Positions 50,698-59,910 of a stretch of 64,000 nt of DNA are shown here, in pieces. The notes under the pieces are model-generated. The model was not told the origin of the DNA. It made no database searches and was given only the letters and a program-made list of their open reading frames with translations. Numbering within the stretch: position 1 is the stretch's first letter; each line of letters begins with the position of its first letter. This DNA comes from Mitsuokella multacida DSM 20544 (lineage in GTDB: Bacteria > Bacillota > Negativicutes > Selenomonadales > Selenomonadaceae), in assembly GCF_000155955.1 (NCBI RefSeq), contig NZ_GG697142.2, positions 671,325 to 735,324 on the forward strand, read 5' to 3'. Position numbers and translations under genes: made by a program.

Positions 50698-51720
50698 ATG
50701 GCAAAGTCAAACACGAAGGGGTTAGCAACGGTATTGTCTTTTGAGAAAAAAATTGTTCTTTCGGATGGTTTGATGTACGGGACAACATGGGAGGAGCGTC
50801 AGGCAGAGGCGACTGCCTTGCCATTGCACGAGAAATCCGTCCGAGGCACGATCTCCAATCGCCTGAAGCAAGCAGTGGCAAACGATCCTGCAAAGCTCAA
50901 CGCAGAAGTCGAAAAGCCGAATCTGCAGACGGTTGATGCGGCATCACTATCGATGGATCAGGATACCTTGAAGGTCACGTTCACGATGAAGGTCTTGCGG
51001 GGAGCAGCTGTTCCAGCGGCCTGCAATAATGCAGAGCACAAGGCAAAGATTTTGGAGATGGGCAATCGTTACGTTGAACAATACGGCTTCGGGGAATTGG
51101 CTAAACGGTATGCACTGAACCTTGCCAATGCGCGTTTCCTTTGGCGGAATCGCGTTGGTGCAGAAGAATTGGAAGTGCAGGTCAAGGCTAATGATAAGCA
51201 GTGGCTGTTCCATTCGTATGATTATTCTCTGCAGGATTTTGATCATAGCGACGAAATGGTCGATACATTAGCTGAGCAGATTGAATCGGCACTATCTGGC
51301 AAGATTCCATATCTTCTGTTGGAAGTTACGGCTTTTGCCAAGATTGGTAGAGGGCAGGACGTCTATCCGAGTGAAGAGCTCATCTTGGATAAAGGAAAAG
51401 GTAAGAAGAGCAAAGTCTTGTATGAAGTGGATGGTACGGCGGCAATGCATTCGCAGAAGCTCAGCAATGCAATCCGCACGATTGATACTTGGTATGAAGA
51501 ATATGGCACGGATACGGGGGTAGGTCCAATCGCTGTAGAACCCTATGGTGCCGTAACAAATCTTGGTAAGGCCTTCCGCACACCGAAGGCAAAGAGTGAT
51601 TTCTATACGCTCTTTGATAAGTATTCCCTTGGTGACGACTTTGAAAGCCCGGAGGCTGCGCATTATGTAATGGCCGTCCTAATCCGCGGCGGCGTCTTCG
51701 GTGCAAGCGCAAAAGAATGA
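50698..51720 (+). CDS. cas7f: Type I-F Cascade backbone subunit Cas7f (Csy3)
   Basis: A 340-residue RAMP protein that polymerises along the spacer, six copies per full-length guide. Typical segments are VLSFEKKIVLSDGLMYGTTWEE, VKVLRGAAVPAACNN-like strands and ARFLWRNRVGAEELEV. The web of thumbs formed by Cas7f flips out every sixth guide base, which matters for reading the mini-array match. AAGGAGAGG lies upstream, and it overlaps cas6f by ATGA. Confidence 0.93.
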   Translation: MAKSNTKGLATVLSFEKKIVLSDGLMYGTTWEERQAEATALPLHEKSVRGTISNRLKQAVANDPAKLNAEVEKPNLQTVDAASLSMDQDTLKVTFTMKVLRGAAVPAACNNAEHKAKILEMGNRYVEQYGFGELAKRYALNLANARFLWRNRVGAEELEVQVKANDKQWLFHSYDYSLQDFDHSDEMVDTLAEQIESALSGKIPYLLLEVTAFAKIGRGQDVYPSEELILDKGKGKKSKVLYEVDGTAAMHSQKLSNAIRTIDTWYEEYGTDTGVGPIAVEPYGAVTNLGKAFRTPKAKSDFYTLFDKYSLGDDFESPEAAHYVMAVLIRGGVFGASAKE

Positions 51721-52316
51721 AAGGGATGAAGGATATGTGGTTCTACCAAGATGTTATATTGAAGCCGACAGAAGACATCACAACCTCGTTCCTTTGGTCC
51801 AGAGTCTACCGCCAAATCCATTTGGCATTGGCCAGTAGCAAAGACGAGCAGGGCATGATTCGATGCGGTGTAGCATTTCCCGAGTATTCCGATGCAACGC
51901 CGACACTCGGCCGTACACTCCGTTTGCTTGCTCCAGAAGAATCTGATTTGCAGCATTTGAATCTGATTGATGCATTAAAGCATTTCACGCCAGATTACGT
52001 GAAAATCAAAAGCATCCGTCCTGTCCCTGTCAGATCATGCAAAGGCTTTGTGACGTACAGACGCTATCAGCCAGAGGCGACCGCCGCGCAGAAAGCCAGG
52101 CGCTATGCAAAACGACACAATATGTCAATAAAAGAAGCCCAGAAGCTTTTCCCAACGCCTGTAAATGAGACTCACTATCCGTATATCCAGCTGGAAAGCA
52201 TGACCAATCACCATCGTTTCAGCTTGTTCATTCAGAAGAAGGAAGCGGATGAACATCCCTATGAAGGCTTTTCAGCATACGGATTCAGTAAGAGATCATC
52301 TGTTCCCGACTTTTGA
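51717..52316 (+). CDS. cas6f: CRISPR endoribonuclease Cas6f (Csy4)
   Basis: A 199-residue RNase that cuts the repeat hairpin and stays bound to the 3' stem. The N-terminal fold is MWFYQDVILKPTEDITTSFLWSRVYRQIHLAL; the His in QIHLAL aligns with the catalytic His29 of P. aeruginosa Csy4. The Arg-rich region (AAQKARRYAKRHNMS) matches the RNA-binding helix. ATG 51717 overlaps cas7f; ATG 51735 may be the true start given family length. The CRISPR leader follows at once. Confidence 0.9.
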   Translation: MKGMKDMWFYQDVILKPTEDITTSFLWSRVYRQIHLALASSKDEQGMIRCGVAFPEYSDATPTLGRTLRLLAPEESDLQHLNLIDALKHFTPDYVKIKSIRPVPVRSCKGFVTYRRYQPEATAAQKARRYAKRHNMSIKEAQKLFPTPVNETHYPYIQLESMTNHHRFSLFIQKKEADEHPYEGFSAYGFSKRSSVPDF

Positions 52317-52361
52317 CCAAAGTTTTCGCCGTATGTCAGAACCCTATGTAAATCAAGGGCT

Positions 52362-52390
52362 TTGACAAGAGCACAAAATTTTGGTTAAAT
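52362..52390 (+). promoter_or_regulatory. CRISPR leader promoter
   Basis: The leader spans 52317-52445. TTGACA (52362-52367) and TTAAAT (52385-52390) are 17 bp apart, about 56 bp before the first repeat. It would transcribe the whole array. Confidence 0.7.
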
Positions 52391-52445
52391 GAGAGTAGCT
52401 AGCGAGAACCAAAGCAGGACAAGGATAGTTGCACAGAGATTTACT

Positions 52446-55000
52446 CTTATCTGCCGCATAGGCAGCTTAGAAATGCCACTCGTATCATTCATTATGGTTA
52501 TCATACTTATCTGCCGCATAGGCAGCTTAGAAATGCGTGACGCAAAGCAAGCATGGCAAAGCCGTCTTATCTGCCGCATAGGCAGCTTAGAAATGTCACG
52601 CGTCATGACCTTGACGGCGCTGAGGCTTATCTGCCGCATAGGCAGCTTAGAAAGTTAAGGATGTTGTACGTCCCCTTTACCGGATCTTATCTGCCGCATA
52701 GGCAGCTTAGAAAAGATGCAAGATAGGCACCCAAGGTATACCCTTCTTATCTGCCGCATAGGCAGCTTAGAAATTGACCTCTGGGTAGAGCGGGATAAAA
52801 ATCTCCTTATCTGCCGCATAGGCAGCTTAGAAAAGCGTATCGTTACAGGTAGACTACCGGAAGACCTTATCTGCCGCATAGGCAGCTTAGAAAATGTCCA
52901 TGCAGATGCACCACCACGAGCCCCACTTATCTGCCGCATAGGCAGCTTAGAAAACTGCCCGTCTTTGACGGTTCCCATAATCATTCTTATCTGCCGCATA
53001 GGCAGCTTAGAAAATATTCTTTTGCCGTCTCGGCGCTGGCGGCAGCTTATCTGCCGCATAGGCAGCTTAGAAAAGCCGCTCTCAGTCTTGCTCTGCTCTT
53101 TGATGCTTATCTGCCGCATAGGCAGCTTAGAAATGCGCAAGAAGTACGAGCGGCAGGTGAACAAACTTATCTGCCGCATAGGCAGCTTAGAAATTTTCAT
53201 GCTTGCGCTTCGCCTCGGCCTCTCGCTTATCTGCCGCATAGGCAGCTTAGAAAAAAGAAAGCGGCTACGCTTATCAGCAGGAATCCCTTATCTGCCGCAT
53301 AGGCAGCTTAGAAAGCCATCTGAAATGCCGATATGCTTCCAAGGATCTTATCTGCCGCATAGGCAGCTTAGAAAGCGAAAATCCGCAAGCTGCAGTCTGA
53401 AGGTGCCTTATCTGCCGCATAGGCAGCTTAGAAAGTAACAGCGAATCTTACACAATGGAGTTCGTACTTATCTGCCGCATAGGCAGCTTAGAAAAGCTTA
53501 AAGGTGATCCACCAATCACCAGCCTCACTTATCTGCCGCATAGGCAGCTTAGAAATTATCTTACCAGCAATCGCGTCCGCTCTCTTGCTTATCTGCCGCA
53601 TAGGCAGCTTAGAAAGTGAGGAGGTGACAAGTATGGATGCAAGAGACCTTATCTGCCGCATAGGCAGCTTAGAAATGCTACTGGGCAACAATGACGCCCA
53701 GAAGAACCTTATCTGCCGCATAGGCAGCTTAGAAAAGAACTTCGAGTGGTATGTCGATTATCTTCTGCTTATCTGCCGCATAGGCAGCTTAGAAATTGCG
53801 GGACTCGGCTGGCATCCGGACATGGATCTTATCTGCCGCATAGGCAGCTTAGAAATGCTGGCCCTGTCGGTAGAGTCGTGCATTGGCCTTATCTGCCGCA
53901 TAGGCAGCTTAGAAAATCTGCAGCAACTTATTGCTGAGTGCAGCCGCCTTATCTGCCGCATAGGCAGCTTAGAAATGTAATGACCAGGACGGGTCCCGCA
54001 GTGGGCACTTATCTGCCGCATAGGCAGCTTAGAAAAATCGTCACCCCGTAGATAGCGCAGAGCTTTTCCTTATCTGCCGCATAGGCAGCTTAGAAAGCGC
54101 GTCGGTTGTGCTGCCACATCCGTGCGACCTTATCTGCCGCATAGGCAGCTTAGAAATGCCAGACTTATTAAGCGGAGAGGTTGAAGATCTTATCTGCCGC
54201 ATAGGCAGCTTAGAAAAGATGCAGCGGCAAGGTTCATGACACCTTCGACTTATCTGCCGCATAGGCAGCTTAGAAATGTTTGATTCGTGGCCTGCATGTG
54301 CAGCGGCGGCTTATCTGCCGCATAGGCAGCTTAGAAATAGCATAAAGCGGAGATGCAGGTTCGAGCCCTCTTATCTGCCGCATAGGCAGCTTAGAAAAGC
54401 GGTTTGAGGGCTTCGGCAAATTTATCCGCCTTATCTGCCGCATAGGCAGCTTAGAAAGAGCTCCGTCTCTCGTTCTTTGAGCTCTTCGACTTATCTGCCG
54501 CATAGGCAGCTTAGAAATCCTGTATAGATCCTGTCAATCCTCTATCTCAACTTATCTGCCGCATAGGCAGCTTAGAAAACCGATTGCCAACAACTACAAG
54601 CCAGAGGTGGCTTATCTGCCGCATAGGCAGCTTAGAAACAGTACGTTCTCAAGAAAGTCGAGGAGGACTACCTTATCTGCCGCATAGGCAGCTTAGAAAT
54701 GACGGCAATAACTCTGGCGCTGTCGGGTAGGCTTATCTGCCGCATAGGCAGCTTAGAAATCGGTCATCTCGCTGTAGGCCGTGACCTTAGCCTTATCTGC
54801 CGCATAGGCAGCTTAGAAAGTGAGCGTTGCAATAACGAGATATTGTCATGCGTTATCTGCCGTATAGGCAGCTTAGAAATGACAATCGTACTAAAAGCGT
54901 ACTAATTGACATGTTATCTGCCGTATAGGCAGCTTAGAAAAAGCACTACAAGTCGGCGGATGAAGTGCCAGGGTTATCTGCCGTATAGGCAGCTTAGAAA
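52446..55000 (+). CRISPR. Type I-F CRISPR array, leader-proximal part (43 repeats)
   Basis: 43 repeats of 28 bp with 42 spacers of 32 bp, a few of 33. The repeat begins CTTATCTGCC, has the CTGCC/GGCAG stem with a 5-nt loop, and ends CTTAGAAA. The first 40 repeats carry C at position 1 and loop GCATA. The last three (54853, 54913 and 54973) carry G at position 1 and loop GTATA. The repeat matches the I-F class recognised by Cas6f. The leader lies on the cas6f side, so the newest spacers are near 52474. Confidence 0.98.
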
Positions 55001-55026
55001 TGTGCGGTGAAGCCGTCTGCGATGTA

Positions 55027-56292
55027 GTGCAGGACCTCTTCCATATCTACATCATCTGTCCCTTTCTGGTATAATAGGCATATAGACATAGTCACCAGCA
55101 TGGAGGCGTTGTATCATGAGTGGACACAGCCGAAAGTACAAGATCATGTTGACGAACGAGGAACGCAATCATCTGAAAGCGGTCTTGCGCTCGAGCAAGA
55201 CGTGCAACACCATCAAGAAGCGCTGCCAGATTTTGCTGGCACTGGACTGCAACACGAATCCTGACAGCACGTATCGCAACTGTGCGTATTACCTCGGCGT
55301 GTCGTTGAAGATGGTCTGCAATATCGTCAAGCTTTACTGCGAGAGCGGGCTTCAGCGCACGCTGGTCTTGAATCGCAATGTGAATTCGGACAATGCCACG
55401 CGCAAGATTGACGGTGCCATGGAGGCCAGGATCATTGCCATGGCCTGTGGCACCCCGCCTGAAGGATATGCCAGATGGACCATTAAGCTCCTCACAGAAC
55501 ACGCGAGAGTCGAGCTCGGCCTCACTGCTGGTGAAGAAGCCGTTCGGCGGATGCTAAAAAAACACATTGCGCCCTCACTTGAAAGGCTACTGGTGCATTC
55601 CCAAGAAACAGGATGCCGATTTTGTCGCCTGCATGGAAGACATCATCGACGTGTATGAGCGTCCTTATGCACGCAAGCGGCCGGTAGTCTGTCTGGATGA
55701 GAAGCCCTTACAGCTCCTCGGCGAAGTCCGTGAGCCGCTTCTTATGCGCCCCGGTGCTGTCGAGAAGATTGATGCAGAGTACAAGCGCAATGGAACCTGC
55801 AGCATTTTTGCCATTGTAGAGCCGCTTACGGGGCACCAGCATATCTCGGTGCGGGAGCGGCGGACCGCTCTGGACTGGGCTGAAGAAATCCGATATCTAT
55901 GTGATGTCATGTACCCACGTGCCGAACGGATTGTCCTGGTCATGGATAATCTGAACACACATACGCTCGGCTCACTTTACAAACGGTTCAAGCCAGATGA
56001 GGCCCGCCGACTGGCGGAGCGTTTGGAAATACACCATACGCCGAAGCATGGCAGCTGGTTGAACATGGCCGAGATCGAGCTGAATGTATTGACCAGGCAA
56101 TGCCTCAACCGACGAATCGAAAGCCTTGCCAAGTTGCAACGTGAAGTCCGTGCGTGGGAAAATAAGCGGAACAAGAAGCCGACACCGATTCATTGGCTGT
56201 TCACTAAGGAAAAAGCCAGAGTCAAGCTGGTATCTTTGTATCCTGATTTAACCAGATGACTAATTGCTATATATATGGAAGAGGTTCTACAG
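55027..56292 (+). mobile_element. IS630-family insertion sequence interrupting the CRISPR array
   Basis: A 1266-bp element between TA dinucleotides (55025-55026 and 56293-56294), the usual IS630 target duplication. Inverted ends share ACCTCTTCCATAT (55034-55046) with its complement at 56273-56285, plus most of the outer bases. It carries one transposase gene. The flanking spacer pieces (24 and 8 nt plus one TA) sum to 34 nt, close to a normal spacer, so the insertion hit a single spacer. Confidence 0.85.
55116..56259 (+). CDS. IS630-family transposase, read in two frames
   Basis: The first frame (from ATG 55116, about 150 useful codons) holds the helix-turn-helix domain (TYRNCAYYLGVSLKMVCNIVKLY). 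The second frame, open from 55558 to 56259, holds the DDE catalytic domain: VVCLDEKPLQLL, VLVMDNLNTHT and WLNMAEIELNVL supply D, D and E. The frames meet at a run of seven A (55556-55562), a likely slippage site; frameshifted transposases are known in the IS630 family. The shift needed is +1 (or loss of one A in the mRNA). An extended -10 TGGTATAAT lies at 55067-55075. Confidence 0.85.
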
Positions 56293-56302
56293 TAGTTGTT
56301 CT

Positions 56303-56858
56303 GTTATCTGCCGTATAGGCAGCTTAGAAAAGCGCAATTCGAAGCTGGGTAAGAAGGCTGACGTTATCTGCCGTATAGGTAGCTTAGAAATTGATGTCAC
56401 ACTTCACGAACCTCGAGGAGTCGTTATCTGCCGTATAGGCAGCTTAGAAAGTGTCAAGATTATCCCAGGTCTGTTCCCGTACGTTATCTGCCGCATAGGC
56501 AGCTTAGAAATGCTGCAGGTCATAGTTGCTTGGCCGGTCCTGGTTATCTGCCGCATAGGCAGCTTAGAAATTATTGAATGCACGATTCAGCAGCTTCTTT
56601 TCGTTATCTGCCGTATAGGCAGCTTAGAAAGCCTTGAGCAGCTGGCAGAGGAGAAGGAAGGTGTTATCTGCCGTATAGGCAGCTTAGAAAAGTGGGAGGG
56701 CTTGGAACGACGAACGGTTCCAGTTATCTGCCGTATAGGCAGCTTAGAAAGTCTCATCCGCCGCCGTAAAGCGCGCAAACGACTTATCTGCCGCATAGGC
56801 AGCTTAGAAAGTGGCGGTAGCAAACATGATTGCACGCCACAACTTATCTGCCGCATAG
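56303..56858 (+). CRISPR. Type I-F CRISPR array, leader-distal part (9 repeats plus a truncated one)
   Basis: Continues the same array beyond the IS. Nine complete 28-bp repeats (56303 to 56810) with 32-bp spacers, then a tenth repeat cut after 16 bp (56843-56858). Most have G at position 1 with loop GTATA. Those at 56483 and 56543 combine G with GCATA, and the last two return to the C/GCATA form. The repeat at 56363 has a GGTAG change that weakens the stem. Confidence 0.95.
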
Positions 56859-56993
56859 ATGGGTAAATCCTAAATTGTCCAGTGTATGATTCGCCAGTTT
56901 GATGGCCAACTTGGAGATGTGCATCCCAAAAGCTCCATTACATGAGCAGTGAAGCTTTGATGGTTTATTTTTATTTTTCTGGATGGTCTCGCT

Positions 56994-57102
56994 CTATGAT
57001 AGGAAGCCGATGCGCTGGATGTCGGCGTTCGGCAAATACTCAAAGAGGTGCTTGAGGTACTGAAATGGGTTTAAGCCGTTGGTCCTGGCTGTCTTGACGA
57101 CA
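56994..57102 (-). pseudogene. Remnant of an IS66-family transposase (TnpC C-terminus)
   Basis: The minus strand reads VVKTARTNGLNPFQYLKHLF and continues EYLPNADIQRIGF to a stop, matching the C-terminal end of IS66-type TnpC. GTAA just after the broken repeat (56863-56866) fits an IS66 terminus. No other transposase domain is present. The rest of the 436-bp stretch 56859-57295 has no gene; it holds an 11-bp inverted repeat AGCCAGCTCCG/CGGAGCTGGCT (57112-57154) and a terminator-like stem at 57226. Confidence 0.75.
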
Positions 57103-57225
57103 TAGAAAAATAGCCAGCTCCGTCAGTATACTGGATATACCGGCGGAGCTGGCTGCCCTTTCTCTGCGAAAGGGGGATGCAAATAGTTGAAAAGCCGTTG
57201 TTTTTAACTGTAAATTGAAGGAGCA

Positions 57226-57251
57226 ACCGGCGATACGACCCGCCGGTTTTC
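57226..57251 (+). terminator. Terminator-like hairpin beyond the CRISPR array
   Basis: ACCGGCG/CGCCGGT stem with an 8-nt loop, followed by TTT. It could end array transcription. Confidence 0.55.
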
Positions 57252-57295
57252 CTATGCTTTGATTGTATCATAAGAGACATGCGCTTGCAAGCGAA

Positions 57296-58189
57296 TCAGG
57301 CGTAGTGGCGCAGGATGCGGGTGACGGCGGTGTGGTAGGCGTTGCCGAAGAGGTGAAGGTGGTTGAGCAGGGGGTAGAGGTTGTAGAGGTCGCGGCGCTC
57401 GGGGTAGCCGGGGTCCAGGGGGCAGGCTTCTTGGTAGGCATCATAGAATTCGCCCGTGAAGCCGCCGAAGAGCTCGGTCTTGGCGATGTCGACTTCGCGG
57501 AAGCCGACACTCACGGACGGGTCGATGAAGACGGGGGAGCCGTCTGGTCCTGTCATGACGTTGCCGCACCAGAGGTCGCCGTGGAGCAGGGACGGGAAGT
57601 CGGGTTCGATGAGGCGGTCTTCCAGATGTGCGAGTAGCTGCTCGGCTAAGCGTTTCTCCTCTGACGAGAAATACGACCAACAGAGCTTGAGGAATGGCTG
57701 CAGGCGCTGCGTGCGGAAGAAGTCAACCCAGCTGTCGGATGGGCGATTATGCTGGCGCGTGGAGCCGGCGTAGTTGTCCTGCATGAAGCCGAAGCGGTGC
57801 CCGCAAGTGAAGGCAGTTGGATCCGAATGGTGGAGCTTGGCGAGCTCATAGCCGAGCTGCTGCCAATAGTCGCGGCTTTTCCGGGCGCTCTTCACGTAGC
57901 TCAGCAGCAGGTAGTTGCGACCGCAGCCGAGTACCTCGGGTACGGGCAGGCCGGCTTGCCTCAGTGCGGCGAGGCCGGAGGCTTCTGCCGTGAAGAAGTC
58001 GGCTGCAACGTTTGCATGTACTTTGAGGAAGAGGTCGCGGCCATCTTGCAATACAAGGTGATAGGCTTCGTTGATGTCGCCGCCTCCCACGGGAGCCTGT
58101 GCCACAATGCGTGCGTCTGGTCCGTAGAGGTGTTTCAGCTGATTGGCAAGACCGCTGGGGAGTGAGATATTTTCCTTTTGACCGTACAT
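57296..58189 (-). CDS. Fructosamine kinase-family protein
   Basis: A 297-residue aminoglycoside-phosphotransferase-fold kinase. Family motifs are visible: VGGGDINEAYHLVLQDGRDLFLKVH, the catalytic LLHGDLWCGNVM and the metal-binding VFIDPSVSVGFREVDIAKTEL. Bacterial members phosphorylate ribulosamines or fructosamines to repair glycated proteins. Full length. It is encoded convergently with the CRISPR array and divergent from no close neighbour. Substrate inferred from family. Confidence 0.88.
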   Translation of the reverse strand: MYGQKENISLPSGLANQLKHLYGPDARIVAQAPVGGGDINEAYHLVLQDGRDLFLKVHANVAADFFTAEASGLAALRQAGLPVPEVLGCGRNYLLLSYVKSARKSRDYWQQLGYELAKLHHSDPTAFTCGHRFGFMQDNYAGSTRQHNRPSDSWVDFFRTQRLQPFLKLCWSYFSSEEKRLAEQLLAHLEDRLIEPDFPSLLHGDLWCGNVMTGPDGSPVFIDPSVSVGFREVDIAKTELFGGFTGEFYDAYQEACPLDPGYPERRDLYNLYPLLNHLHLFGNAYHTAVTRILRHYA

Positions 58190-58273
58190 TATAATACGCC
58201 TCCTGATTCGATTGCTCCTGATTCGATTGTGTGATCATGTACTGGTAGCTGTACATGATCTATTATAATCCTA

Positions 58274-58519
58274 TCAGGGCGTGCGCTCCAGGAGCTTGAT
58301 CTCGGCGTCCTGGTATGCCTGATAGATAGCTTTGATGAACTGATGCTTGAGGATGTCCTGTGGCAGCTGTGTGTAGCGATTGATCAGGTACGTGATGATG
58401 CGGAAAACGTAGTGCAGCAAGATGATGCCGATGATCTGGCAGATGATGAAGACGGCGAGGTGGACATGCGGCCCGCCGTACTGGATTTCGTAGGCCAGAC
58501 TGTCGAGGGATAAGGGCAT
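58274..58519 (-). CDS. Small single-pass membrane protein (unknown)
   Basis: 81 residues with one hydrophobic segment at about 20-45 (VHLAVFIICQIIGIILLHYVF) and a polar C-terminal helix. ATG at 58517-58519 has AAAGGA about 7 bp upstream on its strand; the ATG at 58528 abuts that site. No family recognised. The 188-bp gap to the next gene (58520-58707) contains a near-palindrome TTCCCTAGGGGAA that may be a regulatory site. Confidence 0.5.
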   Translation of the reverse strand: MPLSLDSLAYEIQYGGPHVHLAVFIICQIIGIILLHYVFRIITYLINRYTQLPQDILKHQFIKAIYQAYQDAEIKLLERTP

Positions 58520-58707
58520 GACGGTCATCCTTTCTATGGAGATGAAGAATAAAAGAATATGTGAGAGCAATCTTGCTGTGTACAATTGCAAGACATTCTA
58601 AGGCATCTGGATTAGAACTTCCCTAGGGGAAAAGGGAATTTTGAGCAAGGCGCCTTTCTTTTCGAAGTGCCATGCGCTAGAATGAGATGCAGAAAGGGGG
58701 AGTGCCT

Positions 58708-59208
58708 ATGTTCCGTGATCTGGCACGCATGACGGCATCCTTGAAGGGGCCGCGTTACGAGGGGGCGTTGATTGCCAAGGCGGTATGGGAGCGTGAGCAT
58801 GATGCAGGGGCCGGCATGCGCATCCTGCGCGATCACCACGGCTTGCTGGAAGTCATGGCCTTTGACGATTCGGGGCGGCTGACGCTCACGATGCTCTTGG
58901 GGCGTCCGGCACCGTCGCGGCCATCTGGACGGCTGGTACGGAGCAGGAGCCTTAAGCTGCTCGTGGATGGTGCGCCGACTCCTGCGCATCTTTCGCTCTG
59001 TTTCTCGGCGGAGTCGGTCCACGCATTCGTGCAGTCCGTTGGCGATACGAATGCGCTCCATGCGGGGCCAAAGCCGCTTGTGCCGGGGCTGGCCATCCTC
59101 GAAGCTGCGCTGCAGGGCATCGCGCCGGTGCGCCGTGCGGAGCTGCGCTTCTGCGGCGCATCCTTTGCCGGAGAGACGATCGAGCTGTCCGTGCAGCAGC
59201 GCCTGTAA
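58708..59208 (+). CDS. Hot-dog fold (MaoC/FabZ-like) protein
   Basis: A 166-residue protein. The C-terminal half has LCFSAESVHAFVQSVGDTNALHAGPKPLVPGLAILEAAL, like the MaoC/FabZ dehydratase pattern in which D-x-N-x-x-H precedes P-L-V-P-G. The N-terminal half is less typical, so the fold may be doubled or partial. GAAAGGGGGAG lies before ATG 58708. It precedes bioY, a thiolase and an acyl ligase on the same strand. That suggests a role on acyl thioesters linked to biotin or fatty acid metabolism; this is inference. Confidence 0.6.
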   Translation: MFRDLARMTASLKGPRYEGALIAKAVWEREHDAGAGMRILRDHHGLLEVMAFDDSGRLTLTMLLGRPAPSRPSGRLVRSRSLKLLVDGAPTPAHLSLCFSAESVHAFVQSVGDTNALHAGPKPLVPGLAILEAALQGIAPVRRAELRFCGASFAGETIELSVQQRL

Positions 59209-59247
59209 GTGCTGTATGTATTATCCGTGTCCTGCTCTGTGCTATAC

Positions 59248-59275
59248 GTCAACCAAGCAAGTGGACGATGTTGAC
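59248..59275 (+). promoter_or_regulatory. Predicted BirA-type biotin operator upstream of bioY
   Basis: Inverted half-sites GTCAAC (59248-59253) and GTTGAC (59270-59275) are separated by 16 bp, the spacing typical of BirA sites. The right half-site overlaps the -35 box. Confidence 0.6.
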
Positions 59276-59299
59276 AATAAAATGCGCTTATCCTATAAT
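59271..59299 (+). promoter_or_regulatory. Consensus promoter of the bioY operon
   Basis: TTGACA (59271-59276), 17 bp, TATAAT (59294-59299). Confidence 0.85.
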
Positions 59300-59352
59300 A
59301 AGGGGCATGTACAGCACAGAGAAATCAGAAATCTAGGAAACGGGGTAATACT

Positions 59353-59910
59353 ATGGATTCGCGAATGTCGGCTTCTTCAATCACAGCAAGGGATATGACC
59401 AAGATAGCGCTCTGCGTGGCGTTCTGCTGCGTGACGGCGTATATCTCCTTTCCGCTGCCGTTCACGCCGGGCATGGTCACAGCGCTGACGCTGGCGCTCG
59501 GCGTCACGGCCTTCGTGCTGCCGCCGAAGCAGACGTTCCTGGCGCTCTTCCTCTACGTCCTGCTCGGCTGCATCGGCCTGCCGGTCTTTGTTGGCGGCAC
59601 GGCCGGCTTCGGCAAGCTGTTCGGCCCGACGGGCGGCTACATCTTTGCCTGGCTTGTCGTCTATCCGATCATCAGCGCGCTCAAGGGGGCGAGACCGAAC
59701 TTCAAGCGCTATGCGCTCGTCGACATCGTCATCGGTATCCCGCTGACGTATGTCGGCGGCCTGATCTCGATGATGCTCATCATGGACGTCAGCCTCGAGG
59801 CGGCACTTGTCATGGCGGTGCTGCCCTACATCCCGGGCGATATCATCAAATGCCTGATGGCTGCTTTCCTCGGCGTCAAGGTCAACGAAGCACTGGCACA
59901 TAATCGATGA
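59353..59910 (+). CDS. bioY: Biotin transporter BioY
   Basis: A 185-residue substrate-binding membrane component of an ECF-type biotin transporter, with about six helices. Diagnostic stretches are ISFPLPFTPGMVTALTLALGVTAFVLPPKQT, GLPVFVGGTAGFGKLFGPTGGYIF and LPYIPGDIIKCLMAAFLGVKV. Transcribed from a consensus promoter overlapped by a BirA-like site. It overlaps the thiolase gene by ATGA, so biotin probably controls the whole operon. Confidence 0.94.
   Translation: MDSRMSASSITARDMTKIALCVAFCCVTAYISFPLPFTPGMVTALTLALGVTAFVLPPKQTFLALFLYVLLGCIGLPVFVGGTAGFGKLFGPTGGYIFAWLVVYPIISALKGARPNFKRYALVDIVIGIPLTYVGGLISMMLIMDVSLEAALVMAVLPYIPGDIIKCLMAAFLGVKVNEALAHNR

Noticed and set aside
52389-54905. Repetitive reading frames within the CRISPR array (units like LICRIGSLE)
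   Set aside because: They are translations of the 28-bp repeat and its spacers, not proteins.
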